Shown piece after piece: positions 43,327 to 51,296 of a stretch of 64,000 bases of DNA. The DNA lies in contig JACTUA010000006.1 of assembly GCA_015660865.1 (NCBI GenBank), positions 1 through 64,000 of the forward strand. The letters run 5' to 3'. Made by a program: the position numbers and the translations under genes. The stretch is from Methanomicrobiales archaeon. Its GTDB lineage: Archaea > Halobacteriota > Methanomicrobia > Methanomicrobiales > JACTUA01. Numbering within the stretch: position 1 is the stretch's first letter; every line of letters starts with the position of its first letter. Under the pieces are notes generated by a model. It was not told the origin of the DNA. It searched no databases and saw only the letters and a list, made by a program, of their open reading frames with translations.

Positions 43327-43893
43327 TTCACCAGTAGTCAGCCCGGGATGAGAAAGGATTACCGATCCCTGCCAAAGGGGTTCTGATGAGTTGACGGGAC
43401 TTTCGATATAAAAATGGAGGATAATAAAGAACTCTGGACGTATTAGTATAAAAGAAGGTATCTCAAGTCCCGAGAAGGAATCAGAATCGTTTTATCTGTT
43501 TTGAGGCAGCCGCTAAACGATATTTTCAGTTCGATCTTAATCCTGTAAATGGGATGAAATCTAGTAATCTGTCCTCTTCCAAACTCCTATCAGAAAATTC
43601 TTCAATCTTTTCGAGCAAGCGCAATTCTCGGACATCAATGAGAGCCGTAATAAACACCCTTGCCGATAGCAATTGACTGATATCAAAAATAGATATCCGT
43701 ATTATAAATAATATAATAAGGAAAAGTTTTTACTGCGATAGATCTTTATAATCAAGATGTCATTATCGATTTACAGCGAGGTTATTTCTTCCTTAAAAGA
43801 AGGGGGGAGGGGACAGACGGGAGATAGAAAACCATATGCTTCGTAATTCAGTAAAGGTATTTTATTGTTCTTTTTAAAATTGGAGGAAAAAAG
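43327..43893. other. 567-bp AT-rich gap between divergent mutS and the CHAT operon
   Basis: This region holds promoters for both directions. Candidate TATA boxes for the CHAT operon are attataaataatataat (43692-43708) and ctttataat (43744-43752). A minus-strand GTG frame at 43526-43657 gives 43 codons (VFITALIDVRELRLLEKIEE ...), protein-like but unassigned, possibly a gene remnant. Composition changes sharply from the GC-rich mutS to this AT-rich DNA. Confidence 0.45.
43882..43886 (+). promoter_or_regulatory. Strong ribosome-binding site of the 351-aa protein
   Basis: GGAGG lies seven bases before the ATG at 43894. This fixes the first gene's start and shows the operon mRNA has a leader, unlike many genes here. 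Confidence 0.75.
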
Positions 43894-44949
43894 ATGACAT
43901 CTGAGACATGGTGGGAGAAGATCAGCAAATCCTCTACTCAATTGCCAACTCGTGTACCGATACCTCGAGAGCATGTGGATGTAGGAGAGAAGTTGGGAAC
44001 TATCAAGCCCAATGAGCACTACTTCCAGGTACTCATCAACGAAATATACCTGGCAAATTATAGAGAGTGGTTCTCAACCTACGATCCGATGTTGTTCATA
44101 GTCTCTGAATTTAACTACGGTCAAAAAAAAGAAACTGTGCCGTATATTGTTGGCCCGAGTATGATCGAGAGTATGATTGAGAAGTATGGGCAGAAGGCCC
44201 CACCAGGAATGATTTTTTCGGACACCCGGGTCACAGGTTTGCATCCCTATCGTGGAGATGGTTTAACCCTCTCCCTGATATTATTCCAAATAAAACGAGA
44301 TGCTTATCCCCGGAAATTCATGCAGATATTTGAAAACGCTGCGAAAGTTTTAGACTTTACCACCATGCTCAGCACATACGTGAAAGTGGCTGGTATCGTG
44401 CTTGATGGGGTGGAATCAATGCTTAATAAAACCGATGTACAGCCGCTCATTGGTTTACGCAAGGAATTTCCTAGTGATGTATTTGAATCGCAGTATTTTG
44501 CATTGGTCAATATGCCTGAGTCCAAGTTCAATCCCAATGAACTATGGGTTCGTAATGGGCAGCTCGTTCACGGTGATAACCTTCCGGATGCCAAACCCTA
44601 CCGTGATTCTGACTACGTGCTTTTCAGCATTAATCGAACATCTGAAAGAGATGATGTGGAAACTCTTCCCTTTTATCCACTTTGGAATCGTGTAGTAGAA
44701 GAAGCTAGGGTCGCAAAGGAAGATAACTGGGAAAGCGCAAAAACTGCCATGTCAAACCTGTACCTGGCCATGAGGCTCAGCCCGGATATAACCGAAAGTC
44801 ATGCGGAAGCATTAGCAGACGATTACATTACTAAAATGCAGGCCATACAAACAACGGCATGCAAGATTGCGAAATTGGGTGATGTAAAAACGAAGCCTTC
44901 CGAATTGGATGGCATAAGGGCCAAATCTCTCTCAATACTTAAGATGTAA
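43894..44949 (+). CDS. Unknown 351-aa protein, first gene of the CHAT/FlhA-C operon
   Basis: I do not recognise this family. It is soluble, with no signal peptide or clear transmembrane helix. The N-terminal 140 residues alternate short strands (MLFIVSEFNYG, TVPYIVGPSM, LTLSLILFQI) and contain the compact segment GLHPYRGDGLTLSLILFQIK. A helical part follows (about 142-190: RKFMQIFENAAKVLDFTTML then STYVKVAGIVLDGVES), mildly amphipathic. The rest is mixed, with a helical C-terminal 70 residues. It lies 34 bp before a CHAT protease gene in one operon. In such systems the first gene is often the protease's target or effector; that is a guess. AT-rich codon use marks it, like the whole operon, as likely acquired. 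Confidence 0.7.
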   Translation: MTSETWWEKISKSSTQLPTRVPIPREHVDVGEKLGTIKPNEHYFQVLINEIYLANYREWFSTYDPMLFIVSEFNYGQKKETVPYIVGPSMIESMIEKYGQKAPPGMIFSDTRVTGLHPYRGDGLTLSLILFQIKRDAYPRKFMQIFENAAKVLDFTTMLSTYVKVAGIVLDGVESMLNKTDVQPLIGLRKEFPSDVFESQYFALVNMPESKFNPNELWVRNGQLVHGDNLPDAKPYRDSDYVLFSINRTSERDDVETLPFYPLWNRVVEEARVAKEDNWESAKTAMSNLYLAMRLSPDITESHAEALADDYITKMQAIQTTACKIAKLGDVKTKPSELDGIRAKSLSILKM

Positions 44950-44983
44950 AGAACCAGAGGGATGGTGACACAAAGGCAGGGCG

Positions 44984-46492
44984 ATGAAGATGAAATATAT
45001 CGATTGCACACTGACCATTCGTGATAATAAGAATATAGAATATGTGGATCATTACAAACGTGATGCTCTTGGAGAAATAAGAATAGATGACCTCACGCTG
45101 AAGACAATCAAAAGATTAAAACATTGGGTGGATCGTGATGAACATTGTAATCGACAAGATCTAGAAATTTTAGGAGAGCAGCTCTATAATCTTATATTCA
45201 GCACTGTTAATCCCGAAAAGAAAATGACAGTAAGAGAAGCTTTTGAGAGAACTTTCGATGTGTTTGAGGAAGAGAAACAGAAGGGTTCTGATCAGCGCCT
45301 GAGGTTGTTTCTCGTCTTCCATAAAGAGGCAGTGGATTGGGCTTCATACCCATGGGAGTTTCTCTTCATGCCCCGTAATGCTGAAGGGTTTTTCCTAGCT
45401 GAGAAAAAAACTGATCTCATCCTAACTCGGTTTGTGCCTGAAGTTGTCATTAAGGATCGGAAGCCTGACTTACCTCTCAAAATTTTAATCGCATTTTCTC
45501 ATCCTCGGGATTTGCCACGTATTGTAGTTGATGATTTTATAAAAGCCATGGAAGCTCTAAAGTCAAAAGATATTGATGTCAAACTTTTAGAAAACCCCTC
45601 CCAATCTCAGCTTAAAAATGAAATGGATGAAGATGGGTTTAAGCCGGACATCCTGCACTTTATCGGCCATGGGAAACCTGGATTTATTGCTCTTAACAAG
45701 GAAGAGGAGCAGCTAAAAGTAGAAAGGAAGTTGAAAAAGAGCAACGAGGAGGTAAAGGATTATTTTTGGATTGATAACAAGACAGTGGTCGAGCTTTTCA
45801 GAGTTCATCATCCCTATTTCGTCTTTTTGCATGCCTGCAAAGGGGCCGAGCAAGATTCGTGGGACAGTTTTAAGGATACCGCGAGAGAGTTAGTCCATTC
45901 CAAGATACCGGTTGTAGTGGCGATGCAGTATGAGATCTCGGAAAATGATGCGAGTATTTTTGCTATAAAGTTTTACCAACAGATTAGTATAGGCAAATGT
46001 ATAGACGAAGCCGTAAGCGAGGCACGCTATGCATTAGGCACCATTGTCGGCCGGCAAGCTTGGGATGATCGTAGTTTCGGTACTCCTGTCGTCTACTTAC
46101 AGTCGGGAAGTGAAACCCCACTTTTTGAACCCAGAAAGCAAGATGGTGAAATCGAGGATACTGTCCGATGTCCTTATTTTTACTATCCCCCTCCCGATAA
46201 TTGTACTGGAAGCGTGCCTAAGAAATTATCACCTCGGGACAAAGCCTGCAGTGCATGTGGGCGGGAAATTATGGAATGTCCGGCTTGCCACCAAGTAATG
46301 GCTAAAAAACGGGGGTTTTGCAGTTGCGGATATAAACTGAGTGAGATCCCGGCCAGAGAAGACAGCAAGCAAATAGATCGGACAAAAGATAAAGAATATG
46401 AATTAGGTGCTAAAGGGGCAGGATTAACTCAGCCTCAGAATGGTATGTTGAAACAGCCCTCCACAAGTGAGAAATCTGCCAAAAGCAGGTAG
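44984..46492 (+). CDS. CHAT cysteine protease with C-terminal zinc-ribbon array
   Basis: A 502-aa protein of the CHAT (caspase HetF-associated with TPRs) peptidase clan. The catalytic dyad is visible: His229 in LHFIGHGKPGF and Cys285 in FVFLHACKGAEQ. The final strand region VPVVVAMQYEISENDASIF-like and RSFGTPVVYLQSG is also typical. Residues 1-160 are a divergent N-terminal domain with WASYPWEFLF. After residue 395 come eight Cys (396, 407, 422, 425, 432, 435, 446, 448) in CxxC and CxC pairs, forming one or two zinc ribbons that may bind a partner or nucleic acid. The tail is disordered. It would cut a specific protein on activation. TPR scaffolds typical for CHAT proteins are in the next gene. 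Confidence 0.88.
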   Translation: MKMKYIDCTLTIRDNKNIEYVDHYKRDALGEIRIDDLTLKTIKRLKHWVDRDEHCNRQDLEILGEQLYNLIFSTVNPEKKMTVREAFERTFDVFEEEKQKGSDQRLRLFLVFHKEAVDWASYPWEFLFMPRNAEGFFLAEKKTDLILTRFVPEVVIKDRKPDLPLKILIAFSHPRDLPRIVVDDFIKAMEALKSKDIDVKLLENPSQSQLKNEMDEDGFKPDILHFIGHGKPGFIALNKEEEQLKVERKLKKSNEEVKDYFWIDNKTVVELFRVHHPYFVFLHACKGAEQDSWDSFKDTARELVHSKIPVVVAMQYEISENDASIFAIKFYQQISIGKCIDEAVSEARYALGTIVGRQAWDDRSFGTPVVYLQSGSETPLFEPRKQDGEIEDTVRCPYFYYPPPDNCTGSVPKKLSPRDKACSACGREIMECPACHQVMAKKRGFCSCGYKLSEIPAREDSKQIDRTKDKEYELGAKGAGLTQPQNGMLKQPSTSEKSAKSR

Positions 46493-46497
46493 AGTTT

Positions 46498-49194
46498 ATG
46501 GCAATTTCCGATGAATTTATTCAATTAATTGCACAGGTGTATTATGAAGCGGCATTGCAAAATGCAGACATGCGAGACGTGACAGAAGCGCTAGAAACCA
46601 TTCGCTCCGCTATTGTAAAGAGAGAGAATAAATTTAAAATATGGGATTCGATTGACCAGTATATCGGACAGGCAGAGAATGAGAGCTTTCGGAAGGTATT
46701 TATTGAATTCCGCAGTCGTTTTCGACAGCAATTTCTAACGAACGAGACTGTTCGCTTGCGTGAGGCGTTTAGCACCAGCCCTGATGAGGGGTGGATAGAA
46801 TGGTTGCGAGCCTATGCCGAGGCTTTTTCCTTTGGGCGATTAAAATGTTGTCTGAAACTTTCTGAAGAGCACTTTCCATTTCAGGCTGATGTCGCACCGG
46901 TAGTAGAGAGAATCCGCCAGTCAACACGATATGCGGTACATGATCGATGGCCAGAAGTGTATGACACTATTATCTACCTTGCAGATCAAGAGTGTATCCC
47001 CAAATCGCTGCGTACCAGCCTGCTTGTTGTAGCTGCTGAGATTCAACTTTATTATTTTTATAAGCTGGATGATGCGAAGGATTTGTTGAAACGCGGCGAG
47101 GAACTTGACCCAGGGAATAGCAGGGTCATTTGTGGCTTTGGAAAGTACTCGTTGCAACAAAACGAATTTGATAAAGTCAAAGAGTATTCCCAAGAAGCCA
47201 TCAGCCGGGACCCACTCCTAACAACGAGTTATACATTAATGGGTGACTCGTATGATCGGCAGAATAAGCTTGATAATGCTGAGGAATGGTATCGCAAAGC
47301 TATAAGTAAAAAAAGCGGCGATTCGGATGGATACCTTGGGCTGTTGCGCCTTTATGGGCGTCCTGAGATGTTTGCAGCCCATGAAGCGGACCTAATGCCT
47401 CTTCTTAATCGAGCCATTTCTGTAGACCCAGCAAGAGAATACAATGCGTATATTGATATGGGTCACATTTACCAGCAAAATCGGCAATATCCGAAAGGTC
47501 ACGACTGGTACGATAGAGCTATCAAGCTTGATGGTACTCGCATTGGAGGCTATACCAGTAAAGGGTATTCATATTTGGAAGAGAAAAACTACGACGGGGC
47601 ATGCGACTCCTTTCAAAGGGCCATCAAATTAGCCCCTGAAGCATTCGATGGCTACTGGGGAATGGCTTGGCTCTATGAGCGGAAGGGGTCATTGGAGGAC
47701 GCTTTGCAGTGGTACGAGCTAAGTCTGCCAAAACGGCCAAACTGGGAAGGGATTATCCGAGGCAAGATAGGCGAAATTAAATTGAAGCAAGGGAAATATG
47801 AAGAAGCTCGAGAGGAGATTGCATTAGCATATCAAGTTGATAAGAATGAAGATGTATATCGAAGGACGATGGCAACTATTTTCAATGCTGAGGGTAACGA
47901 GTGTTACTCTCAAACTGATTATGGCAAAGCCATTGAAAAATATGAGAGAGCAATAGAATTTAATCCAAAAGATGAAATTTTTCACTCTAATCTTGCTGGC
48001 GCCTGGGAAAAGCTCAGTGATCCTGGAAAAAAGGTTGATGCCCTTGGCAATGCGATATCAGCTTTACAGCAGGCTCATGAGCTGAATCCAGATGACCGTG
48101 ATTATATCGAAAAGATCTCCAGATTGCAGAGAAAGAAGAGCATAGCGGAGCATTTTGGCGAAAAAGCTCTCGATAGATTCCTCGTTGTAACCCCAATTGC
48201 AGTTGAGGTCGCCGGCAACCTGATACCTTGCGTGGAATCAGAAACTGAATCAGGACTGCATCCGACTTTAAATCGCTTAATCGGTATAATGCGTAAAGAC
48301 ATCAACAATACAAGCGGAATTAGTATCCCTGGTATAAGGTTCCGGGGTAATGAAGACCTTCCAGCTGGTACTTACAATATTATCATGAATGAGATTCCTC
48401 TCGTCAGTGGAACTATTTTGGAGGAGAAGAGATTATTCCCAGGTCCCATGGCAAATTTGACACCATTGGGTGTTTTCGGAGAGGAGACAGATAATCCTTT
48501 AACGGGAGATAAAGCAGTTTGGATCAAACGAGAGGACTGGAAAAAAGTGGAACTATCGAAGCAAGCCCTTTGGGAAGTTATCGAGTACATGGTACGACAC
48601 CTGGAGGCTGTTATTCGAAGAAACTTGGACGAGTTCTTCGGTCATCAAGAGATTATGACTAAATTATCTCCCTATGATGATATTTACAAGAATATGCAGG
48701 ATACTCCGGCAGATCTTACTGCATGTACCATGGTTATGAAAGGTTTATTAAACGAGGGCGTGCCAATTATCGAGTTCGAAAAACTCGTCGAAAGATTCAA
48801 TGAGTCAAGGAAGGATAAAAAGAATCTTTTAACCATTATCGATACGATTCGTTCCCTGCCTGAAGTCAAAACAACATTACCAGGGAATAATGATCAATAT
48901 TCTTTTTATCGGCTCGGGCAGCGATTTGAAGAAGAGGTTAAAAAGTCTGTATCCATTGAGGATTACCTGCCTTTCTTGGCCACAAAACCATTAATTATTC
49001 AGAAGGCCCTTACAGCCGTGAGACGGAAGATCGGATCTAACCGGAATGTGGCCCTGTTCGTTGAAAATGCAGAATTAAGACCATTCGTCAGACAATTGAT
49101 CGAGATTGAGTTTCCGCTTGTTCCCGTTTTATCCAGAATGGAGTTGCTACCGGATCTTGAAGGTAAAATAACAGGGGAGATTGAATTGGAGTAA
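46498..49194 (+). CDS. TPR protein with C-terminal FlhA/SctV cytoplasmic-like domain
   Basis: An 898-aa soluble protein. Residues 1-150 are helical. Residues 170-545 form about nine TPR units (e.g. TSYTLMGDSYDRQNKLDNAE, GYTSKGYSYLEEKNYDGACD, GYWGMAWLYERKGSLEDALQ). From about 560 the sequence follows the FHIPEP (FlhA/SctV) cytoplasmic domain: TPIAVEVAGNLIPCVE, LNRLIGIMRKDINNTSGISI, PGIRFRGNEDLPAGTYNIIM, a KAVWIKREDW segment, VRHLEAVIRRNLDEFFGHQE, and the later GVPIIEFEKLVERFNESR. In export machines this domain forms a nonameric ring that docks chaperones. Here no membrane part exists. It starts five bases after the CHAT stop. A role as scaffold or sensor of the protease is inferred. Confidence 0.83.
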   Translation: MAISDEFIQLIAQVYYEAALQNADMRDVTEALETIRSAIVKRENKFKIWDSIDQYIGQAENESFRKVFIEFRSRFRQQFLTNETVRLREAFSTSPDEGWIEWLRAYAEAFSFGRLKCCLKLSEEHFPFQADVAPVVERIRQSTRYAVHDRWPEVYDTIIYLADQECIPKSLRTSLLVVAAEIQLYYFYKLDDAKDLLKRGEELDPGNSRVICGFGKYSLQQNEFDKVKEYSQEAISRDPLLTTSYTLMGDSYDRQNKLDNAEEWYRKAISKKSGDSDGYLGLLRLYGRPEMFAAHEADLMPLLNRAISVDPAREYNAYIDMGHIYQQNRQYPKGHDWYDRAIKLDGTRIGGYTSKGYSYLEEKNYDGACDSFQRAIKLAPEAFDGYWGMAWLYERKGSLEDALQWYELSLPKRPNWEGIIRGKIGEIKLKQGKYEEAREEIALAYQVDKNEDVYRRTMATIFNAEGNECYSQTDYGKAIEKYERAIEFNPKDEIFHSNLAGAWEKLSDPGKKVDALGNAISALQQAHELNPDDRDYIEKISRLQRKKSIAEHFGEKALDRFLVVTPIAVEVAGNLIPCVESETESGLHPTLNRLIGIMRKDINNTSGISIPGIRFRGNEDLPAGTYNIIMNEIPLVSGTILEEKRLFPGPMANLTPLGVFGEETDNPLTGDKAVWIKREDWKKVELSKQALWEVIEYMVRHLEAVIRRNLDEFFGHQEIMTKLSPYDDIYKNMQDTPADLTACTMVMKGLLNEGVPIIEFEKLVERFNESRKDKKNLLTIIDTIRSLPEVKTTLPGNNDQYSFYRLGQRFEEEVKKSVSIEDYLPFLATKPLIIQKALTAVRRKIGSNRNVALFVENAELRPFVRQLIEIEFPLVPVLSRMELLPDLEGKITGEIELE

Positions 49195-50828
49195 TGGAGG
49201 GGGAGTTCGAAAACATGGAAGGAATACCAGATATTTTGGGACAAGGAAAAGTCGTTGTTGAATTGACTCCTTCACTGGAACGCTTTACCGATCCAGAAAG
49301 TAGTGATAGTAATGCCTTGAAACAATATCTTCTGCAACTGCTGAATGATCTCATAGCGGATCTTAGGATTCCCGTAGAAATCTCATTACACGTAAAACTC
49401 GGTGACGACAAAAATAGGTTTGGTATAAACTCCTATCAGGTATCCGTTAACGATAGTAAATGCAGGTTACAACTCCCAACTATCTTGGGTCAAGATGTGC
49501 AAGCCAAAGAACTGGCCGGATCTATAGTAAAGGTCATTCATCAAAATCGCGATTTGTTCATCACGATACCATTAGCTGAGAAGATTCGGAAGGAGTGGTC
49601 ATCTGTTAGTGGTGAAACGGATTTGATGGTTTGGCCAGAGAAAGGTTTTCCCGAATTTCTATCGGAGCTCGTTCGTCGTGGATTCAGGATTGATCGAGGG
49701 AAGGCAATTGTTCAGAAATCTAAAGATACGGGGCAAAATATATGGAGCGCTGAGGAATGTTTTGAAGAAGCGGTTTCCGGATTTGATACAACAATAAAAG
49801 TTTTCTTCAACCAGGAGGGTGCAAAAATACAGTCCCCAGCCGACAAAAACTCACTCGAAGAGATGTTTGACCTTATGCAGGACGGCCTCTTTTATGAGTT
49901 AGGGATTATCCTTCCAGGGGTGAAGATCGATACTGATGAGAGCTTGGACGAGAATGAATTCAGAATACAACTGAATGATCTCCGATCTCCACCCGATCAA
50001 GGTCCTGCACAAGATGAGTTTTTGGTGAATGATACATCTGATAGACTGTTCCTCTTAAATTTAACCGGCAAAAAGGCCGTGAATCCTGCAAATGGGACTG
50101 AAGGCGCTCTTGTTCAAGATAGAAATACAGCCTTAAAAATATGTGAAAAAGCAGGGTTGACTTCGTGGGGACCGGCCGGCTTTGTCATCCTTGCACTCAG
50201 TTCTAATGTCAGGAGAAATGCTGGTAACTTCCTGACAACTGAGATCCTCAAATTCAGTCTGGATCGGCTGAATGAGGCTTTTCCTGATCTTGTGGACACA
50301 ACGCTGAAGCGTTTTGATGAAGTGATACTGACCCGGATTTTGAGAGATTTGTTAGATGAAGAGCTCTCCATCAGGGATCTTCGAGGGATCCTCGAAGCGT
50401 TGCTAGAAGTCAGTGGTTCATCCATCGATGATCAGAGTAAAAATCTAGTGTCCTCCCCCCATATTCTCAGCTTATTGCGGAAATCCCTTGATCGATATAT
50501 TTCAAATAAATGTAAAACCAGAGACAACACCTTGGTTGTATATCTTTTAGATAAACTGATAGAGAAGAGAATTATGCAGGAACGGTTATTGAACGATGAA
50601 GAACGTGATCGATTGATAAAAGCTTTCTTCGGCGAGTTTGGAGTTTTGCCTGTAGCATCCCAAAATCCAATTATCTTGACAACTTTAGGGGTTAGAAAAA
50701 AGCTCAAGAATCTAATTGAAAAAGAATTTCCCAGAATTTTTGTGTTGTGCTATCAGGAACTTGGGCCCGATTTAAATATTCAACCGATCGCTCGAATTAC
50801 ATGGGACAGAAGAATTGGAGCTATGTAA
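49194..50828 (+). CDS. Second FlhA-C-like protein
   Basis: A 544-aa soluble protein. From about residue 225 it resembles the FHIPEP cytoplasmic domain: LMQDGLFYELGIILPGVKID, ENEFRIQLNDL, then KRFDEVILTRILRDLLDEEL with SIRDLRGILEALLEVSGSSI (the best-conserved FlhA stretch), LRKSLDRYISNK and VRKKLKNLIEKEFPRIFVLC. The first 120 residues (LLQLLNDLIADLRIPVEISL ... NSYQVSVND) may be a partial duplicate of the same subdomain. The start overlaps the previous stop as TAATG. A GGAGGGGGAG inside would serve an alternative ATG at 49215. It lacks TPRs and membrane helices. Hetero-ring formation with the previous product is a natural guess. Confidence 0.8.
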   Translation: MEGEFENMEGIPDILGQGKVVVELTPSLERFTDPESSDSNALKQYLLQLLNDLIADLRIPVEISLHVKLGDDKNRFGINSYQVSVNDSKCRLQLPTILGQDVQAKELAGSIVKVIHQNRDLFITIPLAEKIRKEWSSVSGETDLMVWPEKGFPEFLSELVRRGFRIDRGKAIVQKSKDTGQNIWSAEECFEEAVSGFDTTIKVFFNQEGAKIQSPADKNSLEEMFDLMQDGLFYELGIILPGVKIDTDESLDENEFRIQLNDLRSPPDQGPAQDEFLVNDTSDRLFLLNLTGKKAVNPANGTEGALVQDRNTALKICEKAGLTSWGPAGFVILALSSNVRRNAGNFLTTEILKFSLDRLNEAFPDLVDTTLKRFDEVILTRILRDLLDEELSIRDLRGILEALLEVSGSSIDDQSKNLVSSPHILSLLRKSLDRYISNKCKTRDNTLVVYLLDKLIEKRIMQERLLNDEERDRLIKAFFGEFGVLPVASQNPIILTTLGVRKKLKNLIEKEFPRIFVLCYQELGPDLNIQPIARITWDRRIGAM

Positions 50829-51296
50829 ATGGAAACAGCAGCCGCTCGTTATTTAGAGTTTATGGTAAATGACTACTATAATCGCCTCATGGCTTTGCTG
50901 GATTTAGAAGATCTTAGCGACGAGGATTTGGAGACGCTCTACGCCCTTGGATACAACTTTTTCACCTACGGTAAATACCAAGCTGCCAAAGACATTTTCG
51001 TCCGTCTGACGGCCATTGCTCCCTACACAGCTTTCTATTGGCGTGCCCTTGGAGCGGTGAACCAACAGATGAAAAACTACGCTGAAGCGATTGCTGCTTA
51101 CAATATGGCCATCGCCAATGATGAGGCGGACATTGTAAGTTACGTTTATCGGGGTGAGTCGCAGATTCTGTCAGGGAACATTGAGGCAGCTTTAAAAGAT
51201 TTCGAGAAGGTTTTAAAGATCGGAGCTAATGATTCACAGACAGAACCTTGGGTGAAGCGCGCTCATTTACTTATTAATATACATAAACAATCCTAA
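50829..51296 (+). CDS. SycD/LcrH-like small TPR chaperone
   Basis: A 155-aa protein with three tandem TPRs: ETLYALGYNFFTYGKYQAAK (about 37-56), AFYWRALGAVNQQMKNYAEA (71-90) and SYVYRGESQILSGNIEAALK (105-124). The order, the LEDLSDEDLETLYALGYN lead-in and the GKYQAAKDIFVRLTAIAPYT spacing match class II type III secretion chaperones (SycD, LcrH, SicA, PcrH), which bind translocators and dock on SctV/FlhA. The ATG follows the previous stop codon directly, with TTGGAG upstream, so it is coupled. Beside two FlhA-C-like proteins, the chaperone resemblance is unlikely to be chance. Confidence 0.8.
   Translation: METAAARYLEFMVNDYYNRLMALLDLEDLSDEDLETLYALGYNFFTYGKYQAAKDIFVRLTAIAPYTAFYWRALGAVNQQMKNYAEAIAAYNMAIANDEADIVSYVYRGESQILSGNIEAALKDFEKVLKIGANDSQTEPWVKRAHLLINIHKQS

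Noticed and set aside
43894-51296. A genuine type III secretion system
   Set aside because: Only FlhA-C-like and SycD-like parts are seen. There is no ATPase, no export-gate membrane protein, no ring or needle protein, and the FlhA-C-like proteins have no membrane half.
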